Made by a program: the position numbers and the translations under genes | Notes under the pieces: model-generated | What the model was told of the DNA's origin: nothing | Database searches by the model: none | Seen by the model: the letters and a program-made list of their open reading frames with translations, nothing else | Source of the DNA: Lachnospiraceae bacterium | Lineage (GTDB): Bacteria; Bacillota; Clostridia; Lachnospirales; Lachnospiraceae | DNA: 64,000 nt | Assembly (NCBI GenBank): GCA_017523785.1 | Contig: JAFWVX010000033.1 | Span: forward strand, 1-64,000 | Reading direction: 5' to 3' | Shown: piece by piece, positions 22,958 through 32,975 of the stretch | Layout: the number at the start of each line of letters is the position of its first letter | Numbering within the stretch: the stretch's first letter is position 1

Positions 22958-25385
22958 CAACTTTCTTTATAACAAGTTTTTTATTCTTAGCAACTATAGA
23001 TAGACTATCTCCTGCGTGGATATTGCCTCTAAGCTTTTCCTCAGCAAGTAAGTCAGTAAGCATTGAAGTCAAAGTTCTCTTTAACTCTCTTGCTCCAAAC
23101 TCTTCTTTATATCCTTTCTCAAGTATCAACTCTTTAGCTGACTTCTCTATCTTAAAATCAATGTCTAAACTTTCTTTAGTTCTATTTTTAATCTCTCTTA
23201 TATTTAAATCTAATATCTTAGATATCTCATCCTTAGTAAGTTTATGGAATACTATGATATCATCAAGACGATTGATAAACTCAGGTTTAAATATCTTTTT
23301 AACCTCAGCAATGACATTGTCCTTCATTTCCTCATAGTCTTTCTCTTTGTCCTCATCAAGAGTGTCAAAGCCTGGTTTAGTGTTGTCAATAATTCTATTT
23401 GCACCAACATTTGAAGTAAGTATGACAATAGAGTTTTTGAAGCTAACCTTTCTACCCATAGAATCAGTCATATGACCTTCATCTAAAACCTGCAAGAGCA
23501 CATTGAATATATCTTCATCTGCCTTTTCTATCTCGTCAAATAAAACAACTGAATATGGATTTCTACGAATTTTCTCTGTAAGTTGTCCTCCCTCATCATG
23601 TCCTACATAGCCAGGAGGCGAACCAATCAATTTGCTTACAGTATATTTCTCCATATACTCAGACATATCAAGTCTAATAAGATTTTTTTCACTTCCAAAT
23701 AGAGTATCACTAATCGCCTTACAAAGTTCTGTCTTTCCAACACCGGTAGGGCCTAGGAATAAGAAGGTTCCTATTGGTCTATTTGGGTCTTTAATTCCAA
23801 CTCTATTTCTGCGAATTGCCTTTGAAATTACATTTATAGCATCTTCTTGTCCTATAACTTTTTTATGAAGAGTGTCCTCAAGTTGCATCAGTTTTTCATT
23901 TTCATCTTCTGTAAGTTTCTTTACAGGAATCTTAGTCCAACCTGATACAACATCAGCTATATCTTCCTCAGTAATTCTTAACTCATTTTCTTTTCTCTTA
24001 GCCTCAATCTCTTTTATGAGTTCATCATATTTATATTTTTTAGTTAATTGTTTTTTCTTAACTTCTGATGCCTCTTCAATCAAATCCTTAGAAATTAATT
24101 TTTCTTTTTCAACTTCAAGTTGGTCTATCTCCGCCTTTAAGTCTTTAACTTCTTGTGGCACATCATAAGATTTGATTTTCAATTTACTGCAGGCTTCATC
24201 AATTAAATCAATAGCCTTATCAGGTAAGTTTCTATCTGGAATATATCTAACACTTAATTTTGTTGCAGCCTCAATTGCCTCATCAGATATGGCAATCTTG
24301 TGGAAGGTCTCATAACGTTTCCTAAGACCTTTTAATATCTGTATAGTCTCATCCTCACTTGGCTCCTTAACTTCTACAGTTTGGAATCTTCTCTCAAGTG
24401 CTGCATCTTTTTCAATATGCTTTCTATATTCATCTATAGTCGTCGCACCTATGACTTGTATGTCACCACGAGCAAGTGCAGGTTTTAAAATATTTGCAGC
24501 ATCAAGAGCGCCTTCTGCTCCACCAGCTCCTATAATAGTGTGAATCTCATCAATAAATAAAATTATATTTTTATTTGAAGATAATTCCTCTATGATTCTT
24601 TTGATTCTCTCTTCAAATTCGCCACGATACTTAGTTCCAGCAACCATTCCACTCATATCAAGTGAAACCACTCTCATATTTTTAATTGTATCAGGAACAA
24701 GTCCCTTTACTATGAGATTGGCAAGTCCTTCTGCAATTGATGTCTTTCCTACACCGGGCTCACCAATTAGACAAGGGTTGTTTTTTGTTCTTCTTGATAA
24801 AATTTGAACTACACGATTTATCTCCTGTTCTCTTCCGATAACTGGGTCAATCAAATCATGTCTAGCATAGTCAGTCAAATCTTTAGAGAATTGGTCAAGC
24901 ACTGGAGTGTCTGACATTGGGTCAAACTTTTTAACATTTGCAAATTTATCATTTGCACCGATACTATTTAATAAATCAACATAGATTTTTTTAACATTAG
25001 TACCTTTTATAGTATTTAATATTTTAATAGCAAGACAGTCATTGTCTTTAAGTATTGCCATCAAAATATGCTCTGTACCGACTTTTTCATTATGTAGCGC
25101 TTCTGCCTCTTCTTCTGCACGTCTCAAAATTCTTTCAGCAGACGGCGACTTACCACTTGCTTCTAGTGTGCTTACATCACTGCCAGAATCGATATTTTGT
25201 TCTATCATCTTTCTAACTGTGATTTCGTCTACACCATTTAAAACAAGTGCACCATAGGCTGAACTATTTTTTTCCATAAGAAGTGCAAGCAAAATATGTT
25301 CAGTACCTAAATATGAATGTCCAAATTTAGCTGACTCACTAAGTGCTATATTTAAAACTTTTTTTGCTTTTTTGGTATATTCCAT
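22950..25385 (-). CDS. clpC: ATP-dependent Clp protease ATP-binding subunit ClpC
   Basis: This Hsp100 unfoldase feeds substrates to ClpP. The 811-residue protein has two N-terminal Clp_N repeats (residues ~3-140, each with a GTEHIL motif), AAA-1 with GEPGVGKTS and the Walker B FIDEIHT, a middle coiled-coil domain (~400-470), and AAA-2 with [10 protein letters not shown] and the C-terminal [12 protein letters not shown] sensor region. The usual ctsR-mcsA-mcsB partners are absent upstream; instead it follows a cohesin-like membrane protein gene by 3 bases. Confidence 0.96.
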   Translation of the reverse strand: MEYTKKAKKVLNIALSESAKFGHSYLGTEHILLALLMEKNSSAYGALVLNGVDEITVRKMIEQNIDSGSDVSTLEASGKSPSAERILRRAEEEAEALHNEKVGTEHILMAILKDNDCLAIKILNTIKGTNVKKIYVDLLNSIGANDKFANVKKFDPMSDTPVLDQFSKDLTDYARHDLIDPVIGREQEINRVVQILSRRTKNNPCLIGEPGVGKTSIAEGLANLIVKGLVPDTIKNMRVVSLDMSGMVAGTKYRGEFEERIKRIIEELSSNKNIILFIDEIHTIIGAGGAEGALDAANILKPALARGDIQVIGATTIDEYRKHIEKDAALERRFQTVEVKEPSEDETIQILKGLRKRYETFHKIAISDEAIEAATKLSVRYIPDRNLPDKAIDLIDEACSKLKIKSYDVPQEVKDLKAEIDQLEVEKEKLISKDLIEEASEVKKKQLTKKYKYDELIKEIEAKRKENELRITEEDIADVVSGWTKIPVKKLTEDENEKLMQLEDTLHKKVIGQEDAINVISKAIRRNRVGIKDPNRPIGTFLFLGPTGVGKTELCKAISDTLFGSEKNLIRLDMSEYMEKYTVSKLIGSPPGYVGHDEGGQLTEKIRRNPYSVVLFDEIEKADEDIFNVLLQVLDEGHMTDSMGRKVSFKNSIVILTSNVGANRIIDNTKPGFDTLDEDKEKDYEEMKDNVIAEVKKIFKPEFINRLDDIIVFHKLTKDEISKILDLNIREIKNRTKESLDIDFKIEKSAKELILEKGYKEEFGARELKRTLTSMLTDLLAEEKLRGNIHAGDSLSIVAKNKKLVIKKVDE

Positions 25386-25388
25386 TTA

Positions 25389-26753
25389 CTATCCTAAATC
25401 TTCTATATCATTACTATCAGCATCTGCATCTTTAGTCTTAGTACTTGTAAAATCTTTATCATCATCAAGTGATGAATCATTGTAACTTGTTGAACTCAAC
25501 TTTCTTGGCTTTGCAGAAAAATAGTCATCGTCATCATCATCAAATTGATATGGGTTTGATTTCTTTCCTGAGCCACCCTTAACTATCATTACGATAAGAA
25601 TGATAATGAGAATTATCACAAGTGCTGCCAATACAATAGTTACTGGGAATAAAATTCCAAATCTCTTTGTAACTAAAGTATAGTCCTCATTTAATCTCTC
25701 ATATCTAAATGCCATCTCTTCATAATTTCCTGAATTTGGTTCTGGCACATATTTTTGTATTGTATTTTCTCCACTATTAGTGTCATATCTATAGAATCCT
25801 ACATCACCACTTTGATTCATGGCATATACTAAGAATGTTTTTGGAGATGAGCCTTCAGGTGTGTCATTTGGACCATAAGCCTCAATTGACTCAGCACCGT
25901 TTGCATATTCCAATTTCTTATAGCCGCTTGGAATCTCTACATCCTCAGGCTTAATCATTATTGTAATTGTATATGCTTGCGATGTGATTTTCTTTCCATT
26001 TGCAATAGTTGAATTGCCACTAGTAATACCTGTTTCAAACTTTGTGACATTTAAAACATACTGCTTCTTTGTCTTTCCATCTGGTGCAGTCACATCGATG
26101 GTAACCTTGTTCATACCAGTTTGGAAATTAGCATTTCCAGATATACTAACTCTTGCATCCTTATCTTCAGTGATTGCTGATATCACAAGTGATTCAACAT
26201 CAGCATTTACTTCAGTGTTGTATGATAAGATGCTTGGATCAAAGGCTCTATCTAATTCACCTGGAGAAAACTCAAGTGTTTTAATATTTGCATTCTTTGA
26301 CTGAGTGTTTGATGGATTTATAGTAATCTTTGATGTTCCAAGTTTAGTGACATTTACAAGGTTGTCAGTTGTGTCTGTAACTTCTTGGTCAGCAATTGTA
26401 AGGTTAGTTGTACCAGCAGAGAGTGCTCTAAACTTTAATTGATACTCAAGAGTTCTTGTTCCTGAACTCTTACCAATGCCACCTCCAGTTATTCTAACTG
26501 TGCCAGCACCACCCTCATAACCAGTTCCTTCCAATAACTCAACCATGTTTGGGTCATATTGAACTGTTATGTCAGCATTTTTAAGTCTAACATCTGTAGA
26601 CTTAACTTTACAAGCAACATTGAAAACTTTGTCTCTTGTAACTTTTGGGTCACCAAATTGAATTACTGCAGTTCCTGCGAATGCCGAAAATGCAAATGCA
26701 AAAACTAAAGCCAAAATTGTTAATAAAAATTTTAATGATTTGAAGTTTTTCAT
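25389..26753 (-). CDS. Secreted membrane-anchored protein with cohesin-like and cadherin-like beta-sandwich domains
   Basis: The 454-residue protein has a signal peptide (residues 1-27, AFAFSAFAG), a cohesin-type domain (~28-145, with VQYDPNMVELLEGTGYEGG and SAGTTNLTI, as in dockerin-binding modules), and a cadherin-like beta-sandwich region (~155-235, AFDPSILSYNTEVNADVESLVISA). A long spacer, one C-terminal membrane helix (~372-395) and an acidic cytoplasmic tail (DDDDDDYF...) follow. Whether it binds dockerins or glycans is unknown. It is 8 bases downstream of the N-acetylglucosaminidase gene, suggesting a shared envelope role. Confidence 0.78.
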   Translation of the reverse strand: MKNFKSLKFLLTILALVFAFAFSAFAGTAVIQFGDPKVTRDKVFNVACKVKSTDVRLKNADITVQYDPNMVELLEGTGYEGGAGTVRITGGGIGKSSGTRTLEYQLKFRALSAGTTNLTIADQEVTDTTDNLVNVTKLGTSKITINPSNTQSKNANIKTLEFSPGELDRAFDPSILSYNTEVNADVESLVISAITEDKDARVSISGNANFQTGMNKVTIDVTAPDGKTKKQYVLNVTKFETGITSGNSTIANGKKITSQAYTITIMIKPEDVEIPSGYKKLEYANGAESIEAYGPNDTPEGSSPKTFLVYAMNQSGDVGFYRYDTNSGENTIQKYVPEPNSGNYEEMAFRYERLNEDYTLVTKRFGILFPVTIVLAALVIILIIILIVMIVKGGSGKKSNPYQFDDDDDDYFSAKPRKLSSTSYNDSSLDDDKDFTSTKTKDADADSNDIEDLG

Positions 26754-26761
26754 GCTTCCTC

Positions 26762-28798
26762 CTACTCTCCAGGTCCAACGCCTATTTGAACTTGTGCGCC
26801 ACCTGTGTTAATTAGTTGTCCTCCCGGACCATATGAATCTATATAATTATTTTGTGAACCAATAATTATTCCACTATTTGTAGGTATGAGAATCTGTGGA
26901 CTTTGTGTTACAGGATTGACTTGCACGTTCTCAGCACCAGGTTTATAAAAACTAATATTGTATTGTCTTATATCTTTATTCTCAGCTACACAGTAGATTA
27001 TTGCAACTGTGTAAGATGTTGTCGTCAAAATATTCCCTATGCCACCAACTGCCGCTTTCTTGTCATAGGCTTCTGCATTTATGAAAACAGAATTTGTATC
27101 TGCCGTTAACATTATTGAATAATCACTCACATCAGGATTAAAGGTCGGTGTCAAAATATAATTTGCAACTGCGAGTGATTTTAATTTATTATTTGGACTG
27201 CCATCTTTTGTAGGTATAGGACAGGCTGTCTCTGGCATGTTGTTGTAAATTGGAATTTTAAACTCATGTGGCATTTGAAGCACTATCTCGTCATAGGCAT
27301 TTCCAAGTAACTGTCCTTCAGCTGCTGCACCTGCGACATTTGTCATATACTGGTGTTTGAAAAGATTATCTCCCTGCACATTCCATTTCTTTAAGTAAAA
27401 TGTATCTTGTCCACCTCGCACATAACTATTTGCATAAAAGTCGCAAAGTCCATAAATGCCTTTCTCTTTTGAATTCCAAGGTCTATTGTATGAACCTGAT
27501 TGACTCGCATATTTTAGTCCATTTTCAATTGCCGTCAAATCACTACTTGCAAATGCATTTATATTTCCAAAGTTATAATATCCTTTAAATTTTTTATTAG
27601 TTCCTGATACTGAGTCACTTCCGTTTTTGCCCTGCTCCTGAAGTATCATTGAAACTATACAGTATGGATTACAATTTACCTGCCTACATGCATCATATAT
27701 AAGTTCTGCATATGAGTAAGTACCCTTTGGCATATAGCTATATTGAAATGATTCTGATACATCTTGCCCACTACTATACTGTGATGGATTAATTACATTT
27801 GCCTGACCTGAGTTATTTTGATATGGTATGCCTGCTGCAGGACCAAGTTCTTCTATACTGCCACCTGGGCCGCTTGGTGCATAATACACATTACTAAAGC
27901 CAGTTACTAGTCCATCATCCTCTCTGTCACTCATAAGTATAGGTATAACTACTGTATTTGGATTCCAAGGAACTAGTTCTGTTCCTGGATATAATATTCC
28001 AGCGTTAACTGAATTGAGATTACTTGTAAGACCTTCAGTCGTGACATTTGAATCAAGGAATGTTCCTTTAACCATTTCTTTAATGCCTGCTATAGAGTGA
28101 ATGTTTGCATTAAATGTATGATGCTCAAACTGAAATACATATGGGTCGTATAAAAAGTTTCTTGGGTCTAAGTAAGCAGCTGTAACTTCTCTACTTGCAG
28201 CAACCCATGCATTTCCATCAAAGGTTGGCCATTTAGAATTTACCCAGTCGTATTTTCCTTCATCAGTTGATTTATACGATGAAATTGAAGTAACGTTTAC
28301 AAGTGTTCTTGTTCCAATAAGTTCATTATCTAAAACATAGTTAAAATCTAAACCTGTTCTATGCAATGTAAAAATCCAGTTTGGATAATTTGCATGCAAG
28401 TCTCTAAGCCCTGCCTTATAAGACTCAGGGAAACCCTTCCTACTTAAGTCTGCTTCAAACTCTGCATCATACACATAGGTTGAAGCCTCTTTAGTAAAGT
28501 CAGATCTTATAAATCCATTTTGTCCGTTATAATTAAACTTATACCATTTCTTGCCATTTGAAGATGCATCATTTTGCATATCAAGAGGCATGAGTCTATA
28601 TCCAAGTGTGACTGTACCAAGTATTCTGTAATTTGTTCCTGGTCCACTACGCACATTAACACTAGTTCCCTTAACCGTAACGGAACTTGGCAATGCATAA
28701 GTATAAATCGCACCCAAATAACTAAAATGCGGATTTATTATGAAAAAAGAGCAACACAACAAAAAAGCAAATGCCCTTTTTAGCATTTTTCTAAGCAT
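26762..28798 (-). CDS. Secreted beta-N-acetylglucosaminidase with SH3 domain
   Basis: A peptidoglycan hydrolase of the LytD/GH73-like type. After a signal peptide there is a bacterial SH3 domain (VTVKGTSVNVRSGPGTNYRILGTV), a conserved but uncharacterised N-terminal region (FPESYKAGLRDLHANYPNWIF) and a glucosaminidase region in which NPYCIVSMILQEQGKNGS, then KKFKGYYNFGNINAF, carry the family acidic and aromatic residues. A Cadherin-like beta-sandwich segment (LKSLAVANYILTPTFNPDVSDY) follows. The longest frame starts at 28816, but that ATG is inside the -10 box of the promoter, so 28798 or 28786 must be used; neither has a clear ribosome binding site. Confidence 0.85.
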   Translation of the reverse strand: MLRKMLKRAFAFLLCCSFFIINPHFSYLGAIYTYALPSSVTVKGTSVNVRSGPGTNYRILGTVTLGYRLMPLDMQNDASSNGKKWYKFNYNGQNGFIRSDFTKEASTYVYDAEFEADLSRKGFPESYKAGLRDLHANYPNWIFTLHRTGLDFNYVLDNELIGTRTLVNVTSISSYKSTDEGKYDWVNSKWPTFDGNAWVAASREVTAAYLDPRNFLYDPYVFQFEHHTFNANIHSIAGIKEMVKGTFLDSNVTTEGLTSNLNSVNAGILYPGTELVPWNPNTVVIPILMSDREDDGLVTGFSNVYYAPSGPGGSIEELGPAAGIPYQNNSGQANVINPSQYSSGQDVSESFQYSYMPKGTYSYAELIYDACRQVNCNPYCIVSMILQEQGKNGSDSVSGTNKKFKGYYNFGNINAFASSDLTAIENGLKYASQSGSYNRPWNSKEKGIYGLCDFYANSYVRGGQDTFYLKKWNVQGDNLFKHQYMTNVAGAAAEGQLLGNAYDEIVLQMPHEFKIPIYNNMPETACPIPTKDGSPNNKLKSLAVANYILTPTFNPDVSDYSIMLTADTNSVFINAEAYDKKAAVGGIGNILTTTSYTVAIIYCVAENKDIRQYNISFYKPGAENVQVNPVTQSPQILIPTNSGIIIGSQNNYIDSYGPGGQLINTGGAQVQIGVGPGE

Positions 28799-28814
28799 TT
28801 TTATCAATATATAC

Positions 28815-28843
28815 ATTATATACTATTTAGTCTATTTTTACAA
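28815..28843 (-). promoter_or_regulatory. Sigma-A type promoter for the glucosaminidase-clpC-radA run
   Basis: TTGTAA (28838-28843) and a perfect TATAAT (28815-28820) are separated by 17 bp on the minus strand. Initiation near 28807 leaves a leader of only ~10-20 bases. It abuts the gdhA terminator. Confidence 0.7.
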
Positions 28844-28844
28844 G

Positions 28845-28866
28845 AAAAAAGGGGCTATTTAGCCCC
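28845..28866 (-). terminator. Intrinsic terminator of gdhA
   Basis: On the minus strand, GGGGCT-AAAT-AGCCCC is followed by six T, about 34 bases after the gdhA stop. Confidence 0.9.
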
Positions 28867-28899
28867 AAATTTCACAAAACTTTCATAAATTCAACATAA

Positions 28900-30234
28900 T
28901 TAGCATATTCCTTGAGCAAGCATTGCTGTAGCGACCTTCTTAAAGCCTGCTATATTTGCACCTGCTACGAAATCACCCTTAAGTCCAAATTCCTCTGCAG
29001 TCTCAGTAACCTGCTTATAAATATTTTTCATTATATCTTTAAGTCTATTATCAACTTCATCAAATGTCCAAGAAAGTCTTATAGAGTTTTGGCTCATCTC
29101 AAGACCTGATACAGAAATACCACCAGCATTAGCTGCCTTACCTGGCATGTACAAAATCTTGTTTTCTTTCATTACATTTATTGCGTCGATGTTGAGTGGC
29201 ATGTTAGCACCTTCAACTACAAGTTTAACACCATTCTTAACCATAAGTTTTGCATACTTCTCGTCAATCTCATTTTGAGTCGCACAAGGTGCTGCTATAT
29301 CAAAACTCTCTACCCATGGCTTTTCATTCTCAACATACTTTGCAGTCTTTACATAGTTAAGATAATCTTTAATTCTTCCACGCTTAACTTCTTTTATATC
29401 TTTAACTGCATCTACATTGATTCCATTTTCATCATATACATATCCATTTGAATCAGACACTGTAACAACCTTTGCACCAAGTTCTTCAAACTTCTTAGCA
29501 CAGTAAATTGCAACATTACCAGAACCACTGATTCCAACTTTCTTTCCTGCAACGTCGCCACCAACACCATTTAAGATTTCAGCAGCAATGTAACATACAC
29601 CATAACCTGTTGCCTCAGGTCTTGCAAGTGAACCACCATAAGTTAGTCCCTTACCTGTAAGCACACCTTCATAGAGACCAGTTAGTTTTTTATACTGACC
29701 AAACAAATATCCGATTTCTCTTGCACCTGTTCCAATATCACCGGCAGGTACATCAGTGTCTTTGCCAATATATTTAAATAACTCACTCATAAAACTTTGA
29801 CAGAATCTCATAACTTCATTGTCAGATTTTCCCTTTGGGTCAAAGTTACAGCCACCTTTAGCACCACCCATTGGAAGACTTGTGAGTGCATTTTTAAATA
29901 TTTGCTCAAATCCCAAAAATTTTAAAATGCCTTGATTAACACTTGGGTGAAGCCTTAAACCACCCTTGTAAGGACCGATAGCAGAATTGAATTGAATTCT
30001 GTATCCTTTATTCACATGAACTTGATTCTTGTCGTCAACCCAAGGAACTCTAAAACTAATAATTCTCTCAGGCTCCACAATTCTCTCAAGTAGTCCAGCT
30101 TCTTTATAGAGTTTTTCATTTTTTGAAACAATCGGCTCTATAGTAGAAAATACTTCTTTCACTGCTTGATGAAACTCTGGCTCATTTGGATTTTCTCTTA
30201 CAACTTTGTCAAATACTTCATTTACATATCCCAT
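28900..30234 (-). CDS. gdhA: NADP-type glutamate dehydrogenase
   Basis: Interconverts 2-oxoglutarate plus ammonia and glutamate. The 444-residue protein has the glutamate-binding region GGLRLHPSVNQGILKFLGFEQ, the catalytic lysine motif LPMGGAKGG, DVPAGDIGTG, and a Rossmann motif VGISGSGNVAIYCA. Length and motifs match the hexameric NADP-dependent GDH of bacteria. It follows prfA by 3 bases, so it may be read from the prmC-prfA mRNA, and it ends in a strong terminator. Confidence 0.95.
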   Translation of the reverse strand: MGYVNEVFDKVVRENPNEPEFHQAVKEVFSTIEPIVSKNEKLYKEAGLLERIVEPERIISFRVPWVDDKNQVHVNKGYRIQFNSAIGPYKGGLRLHPSVNQGILKFLGFEQIFKNALTSLPMGGAKGGCNFDPKGKSDNEVMRFCQSFMSELFKYIGKDTDVPAGDIGTGAREIGYLFGQYKKLTGLYEGVLTGKGLTYGGSLARPEATGYGVCYIAAEILNGVGGDVAGKKVGISGSGNVAIYCAKKFEELGAKVVTVSDSNGYVYDENGINVDAVKDIKEVKRGRIKDYLNYVKTAKYVENEKPWVESFDIAAPCATQNEIDEKYAKLMVKNGVKLVVEGANMPLNIDAINVMKENKILYMPGKAANAGGISVSGLEMSQNSIRLSWTFDEVDNRLKDIMKNIYKQVTETAEEFGLKGDFVAGANIAGFKKVATAMLAQGIC

Positions 30235-30237
30235 ACT

Positions 30238-31311
30238 TTACTCCTTTTCCATCGCAGAAAGTTTTAATGCTCTGTCCTCTGCTATTATAGTTTCTATTAA
30301 TTCATTTATATTACCCTTCATAATATCATCAATATTATAAAGGCTTAAACCTATTCTATGATCTGTAACTCTTCCCTGCGGGAAATTGTATGTTCTTATC
30401 TTTTCTGATCTGTCCCCTGTTCCTATTTGGCTCTTCTTGTCACTTGCATATTTACTGTGTTGCTTTTCTTGTTCAATATCATAAAGCTTTGCGCGAAGCA
30501 TAGCCATAGCTTTATCCTTATTTTGAAATTGCGATCTCTCTTCCTGGCATGCAACTACTATTCCTGTAGGTTTGTGAATGAGTCTAACAGCTGAAGAAGT
30601 TTTATTGATGTGCTGTCCACCTGCTCCACTTGACCTAAATACTTCCATCTCTACATCGGCGGGATTAATCTGTATATCTACCTCATCAACTTCTGGCATA
30701 ACTGAAACTGTGATAGTTGAGGTATGAATTCTTCCACTACTCTCAGTGATTGGAACTCTTTGAACTCTATGAACTCCTGACTCGTATTTAAATTTTGAGT
30801 AGGCACCTTTTCCATTTACCGAAAAAATAACTTCCTTAAATCCACCAAGTCCATTTTCATTTACACTTAAAAGTTCTGCCTTCCATCCCATAGTATCAAT
30901 GTATCCCATATACATGCGATATACTTCAGCTGCGAAAAGTGCTGCCTCATCGCCACCTGCCCCCTGTCTAATTTCAATAATTATATTTTTGTCATCCATA
31001 GGGTCCTTTGGGATAAGAAGCAGTTTTATCTCATCGTCAAGTCTCTCTTTTTCTTTTTTAGCATTTGCTAAATCTTCACGAGCCATCGCGAGCATATCTT
31101 CGTCAGACTCTGTGTCAATTATATTTAATGAATCTTGCTCCATCTTTTCTGCAGCAAGGTATGCTTTGTAGGCATTAATTATTGGTTCAAGATCATTTTG
31201 TTCTTTCATTAGTTTTGTATAACGATCAATATCCTTAGCAACAACATCAGTGCTAAGTTCCTGCATTATTTCTTCGTAATGCTTATATAAAGTTGTAAGC
31301 TTGCTATTCAT
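30238..31311 (-). CDS. prfA: Peptide chain release factor 1
   Basis: Reads UAA and UAG and triggers peptide release. The GGQ motif (GSGAGGQHINKT, residues ~227-238) is present, along with RVPITESSGRIHTST, and the codon-recognition region is of the RF1 type. The 357-residue length is normal. It is followed by gdhA and preceded by prmC, whose product methylates this GGQ. Confidence 0.96.
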   Translation of the reverse strand: MNSKLTTLYKHYEEIMQELSTDVVAKDIDRYTKLMKEQNDLEPIINAYKAYLAAEKMEQDSLNIIDTESDEDMLAMAREDLANAKKEKERLDDEIKLLLIPKDPMDDKNIIIEIRQGAGGDEAALFAAEVYRMYMGYIDTMGWKAELLSVNENGLGGFKEVIFSVNGKGAYSKFKYESGVHRVQRVPITESSGRIHTSTITVSVMPEVDEVDIQINPADVEMEVFRSSGAGGQHINKTSSAVRLIHKPTGIVVACQEERSQFQNKDKAMAMLRAKLYDIEQEKQHSKYASDKKSQIGTGDRSEKIRTYNFPQGRVTDHRIGLSLYNIDDIMKGNINELIETIIAEDRALKLSAMEKE

Positions 31312-31335
31312 TTTCTAAATTATAACAAAGTTATA

Positions 31336-32244
31336 TTATATAGTAAATATTATAACTCTATCATTACCTCCTAAATCTTTTACTGTCTCTATATGGGTAT
31401 AACCTGCATCTTCAAAAATTTTCTTAACATCTTCTGCCTGGTCATAGCCAATTTCTAGATATATCTTTCCATTTTCATTTAAATAGTTCTTCGCATCTTT
31501 TGAAATGGCCTTATAATACTTAAGTCCGTCCTTATCACCATCTAAAGCGAGCCTTGGTTCAAAGTCTTTGACCTCTTTTTGCAACTTCTTTATCTCATCT
31601 GACCTTATATAAGGTGGATTTGCGGTTATTATGTCAAATGCCTCTATGCCAAGTTTTTCTTTAATCTTATTAAGGTTATCAAACATATCACTCTGTAAAA
31701 AATAAATATGCTGACTCATCTCATCGTCTAAATTCTTATCAAGTATTAAGTCATCAGCATTCTTTGCAGCAACTTCCAATGCATCATCTGATATGTCTGT
31801 TCCCACTACTAATTTGTAGTCACCAAGTGCTGCAAGTGAAATGGCGATACAACCTGAGCCAGTGCACATATCAAGAATGAATTTGTTTTTATCTTGGTTA
31901 TCGGAAATTACTTTTTCTACAAGAGTTTCAGTATCCTGTCTCGGTATAAGCACATCTCTATTTATATTAAACCTTAGTCCGCAAAAATATGATTCGCCTG
32001 TGATATACTGAAGTGGGAAATGCTGAGCTCTTGCTGATATCAACTCATCAAACTCAGATATGATATTACTAATAACTCTTTTATCATATTTATCTTCAAG
32101 CTCATCTTCACACTCAAAAAGAAATCTTGCCATATCCATGTCGAGTAGATTTAGCAAAATTTCAGTTGCGTCAAAATCAGGGTCTTCAATTTTGTTCTTC
32201 GCGAGGGTCGATTTGCCCTCGTCGAGTATATCTTTTAATTTCAT
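31336..32244 (-). CDS. prmC: Release factor glutamine methyltransferase PrmC
   Basis: Methylates the GGQ glutamine of release factors. It has the QYITGESYFCGLRF motif, SAM-binding ILDMCTGSGCIAISLA, and the catalytic ITANPPYIRSDE (NPPY) motif. In this window prmC lies immediately upstream of prfA on the same strand, the usual Firmicutes pairing in reverse order. A tandem REP unit separates it from the upstream HAD-phosphatase gene. Confidence 0.95.
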   Translation of the reverse strand: MKLKDILDEGKSTLAKNKIEDPDFDATEILLNLLDMDMARFLFECEDELEDKYDKRVISNIISEFDELISARAQHFPLQYITGESYFCGLRFNINRDVLIPRQDTETLVEKVISDNQDKNKFILDMCTGSGCIAISLAALGDYKLVVGTDISDDALEVAAKNADDLILDKNLDDEMSQHIYFLQSDMFDNLNKIKEKLGIEAFDIITANPPYIRSDEIKKLQKEVKDFEPRLALDGDKDGLKYYKAISKDAKNYLNENGKIYLEIGYDQAEDVKKIFEDAGYTHIETVKDLGGNDRVIIFTI

Positions 32245-32258
32245 AATTGATTATATCT

Positions 32259-32310
32259 GTAGGGGCGGACATTCTGTCCGCCCAAGGGACGACAGGATGT
32301 CGTCCCCTAC
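32259..32310. repeat. Tandem pair of REP-type palindromes
   Basis: Two units lie head to tail: GTAGGGGCGGACATTCTGTC+CGCCC (32259-32283) and GGGACGACAGGATGTCGTCC+CCTAC (32286-32310). The constant outer GTAGGGG...CCCCTAC frame is shared while the stems differ (GGAC/GTCC versus GACGACA/TGTCGTC). It lies between prmC and the HAD gene. Confidence 0.88.
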
Positions 32311-32314
32311 GCAA

Positions 32315-32881
32315 TTATATGTTCCACTTTTTTATTTTACCACTACAAGTGACCTTATAAGCCTCTTTCGCAAGTTTTGCCAGCGGCAAGTCAGAGTTTG
32401 AATCAGAATAAAATTTATCTATCACGCCATTTGGAAACTCTTTATAAAATCTATTTACCTTCTCTTCGCCATAGCAATTGACACCTATGTAATCGCCATT
32501 TTTAACATTTACTTCAGAGCAGATAAGTTTTACATTTAGCTCTTTACAAATTGGCTCTAGTATATATCTTGGACTCGCACTTATAATCACATCAGTATCT
32601 TCTTTTTGTTTATAATACCAATCATAAATCTTGTGCCTATGCTTATCCCAAAACTCTAAAACAATTCTGTCTATCTCCCCATCTTCAAAACTATTTAAAA
32701 ATCTATAGAATGTCTCTTTCATTTTAGTTTTTGTCACAACATCAAGCTTATACTTTATAACATCTAAAACAAATTTTGGGAGATACTTTATTACTTTTGT
32801 ATAATGTCTTAGCAAATAATAATAAAAATCTCTTGTGCTGTCATTTTTATAAATTGTTCCGTCGAAATCATATACATTCAT
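32315..32881 (-). CDS. HAD-superfamily phosphatase (SerB/PSPase-like)
   Basis: A 188-residue HAD hydrolase with motif I VYDFDGTIYKND, motif II VIISASPRY, and motif III/IV YSDSNSDLPLA. The helical cap region (~20-100) resembles HAD-IB phosphoserine phosphatase-like enzymes. The substrate is unknown. It is bounded by REP-type repeats on both sides, so no operon link to prmC is clear. Confidence 0.82.
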   Translation of the reverse strand: MNVYDFDGTIYKNDSTRDFYYYLLRHYTKVIKYLPKFVLDVIKYKLDVVTKTKMKETFYRFLNSFEDGEIDRIVLEFWDKHRHKIYDWYYKQKEDTDVIISASPRYILEPICKELNVKLICSEVNVKNGDYIGVNCYGEEKVNRFYKEFPNGVIDKFYSDSNSDLPLAKLAKEAYKVTCSGKIKKWNI

Positions 32882-32893
32882 AATTAATCTTCA

Positions 32894-32960
32894 TGCTCGC
32901 AGTGCTCGCCCCTACAGATAAGTAAATCCACTCGTCCCGGAGGGGCGAGTTTCACGAGCC
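32894..32960. repeat. Pair of REP-type palindromes
   Basis: GCTCGCAGTGCTCGCCCCTA (from 32894) and an inverted relative GGAGGGGCGAGTTTCACGAG (from 32939) share GGGGCGAG/CTCGCCCC. They lie between the HAD and DUF1385 genes. Confidence 0.78.
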
Positions 32961-32975
32961 TATATTATTCACCTA

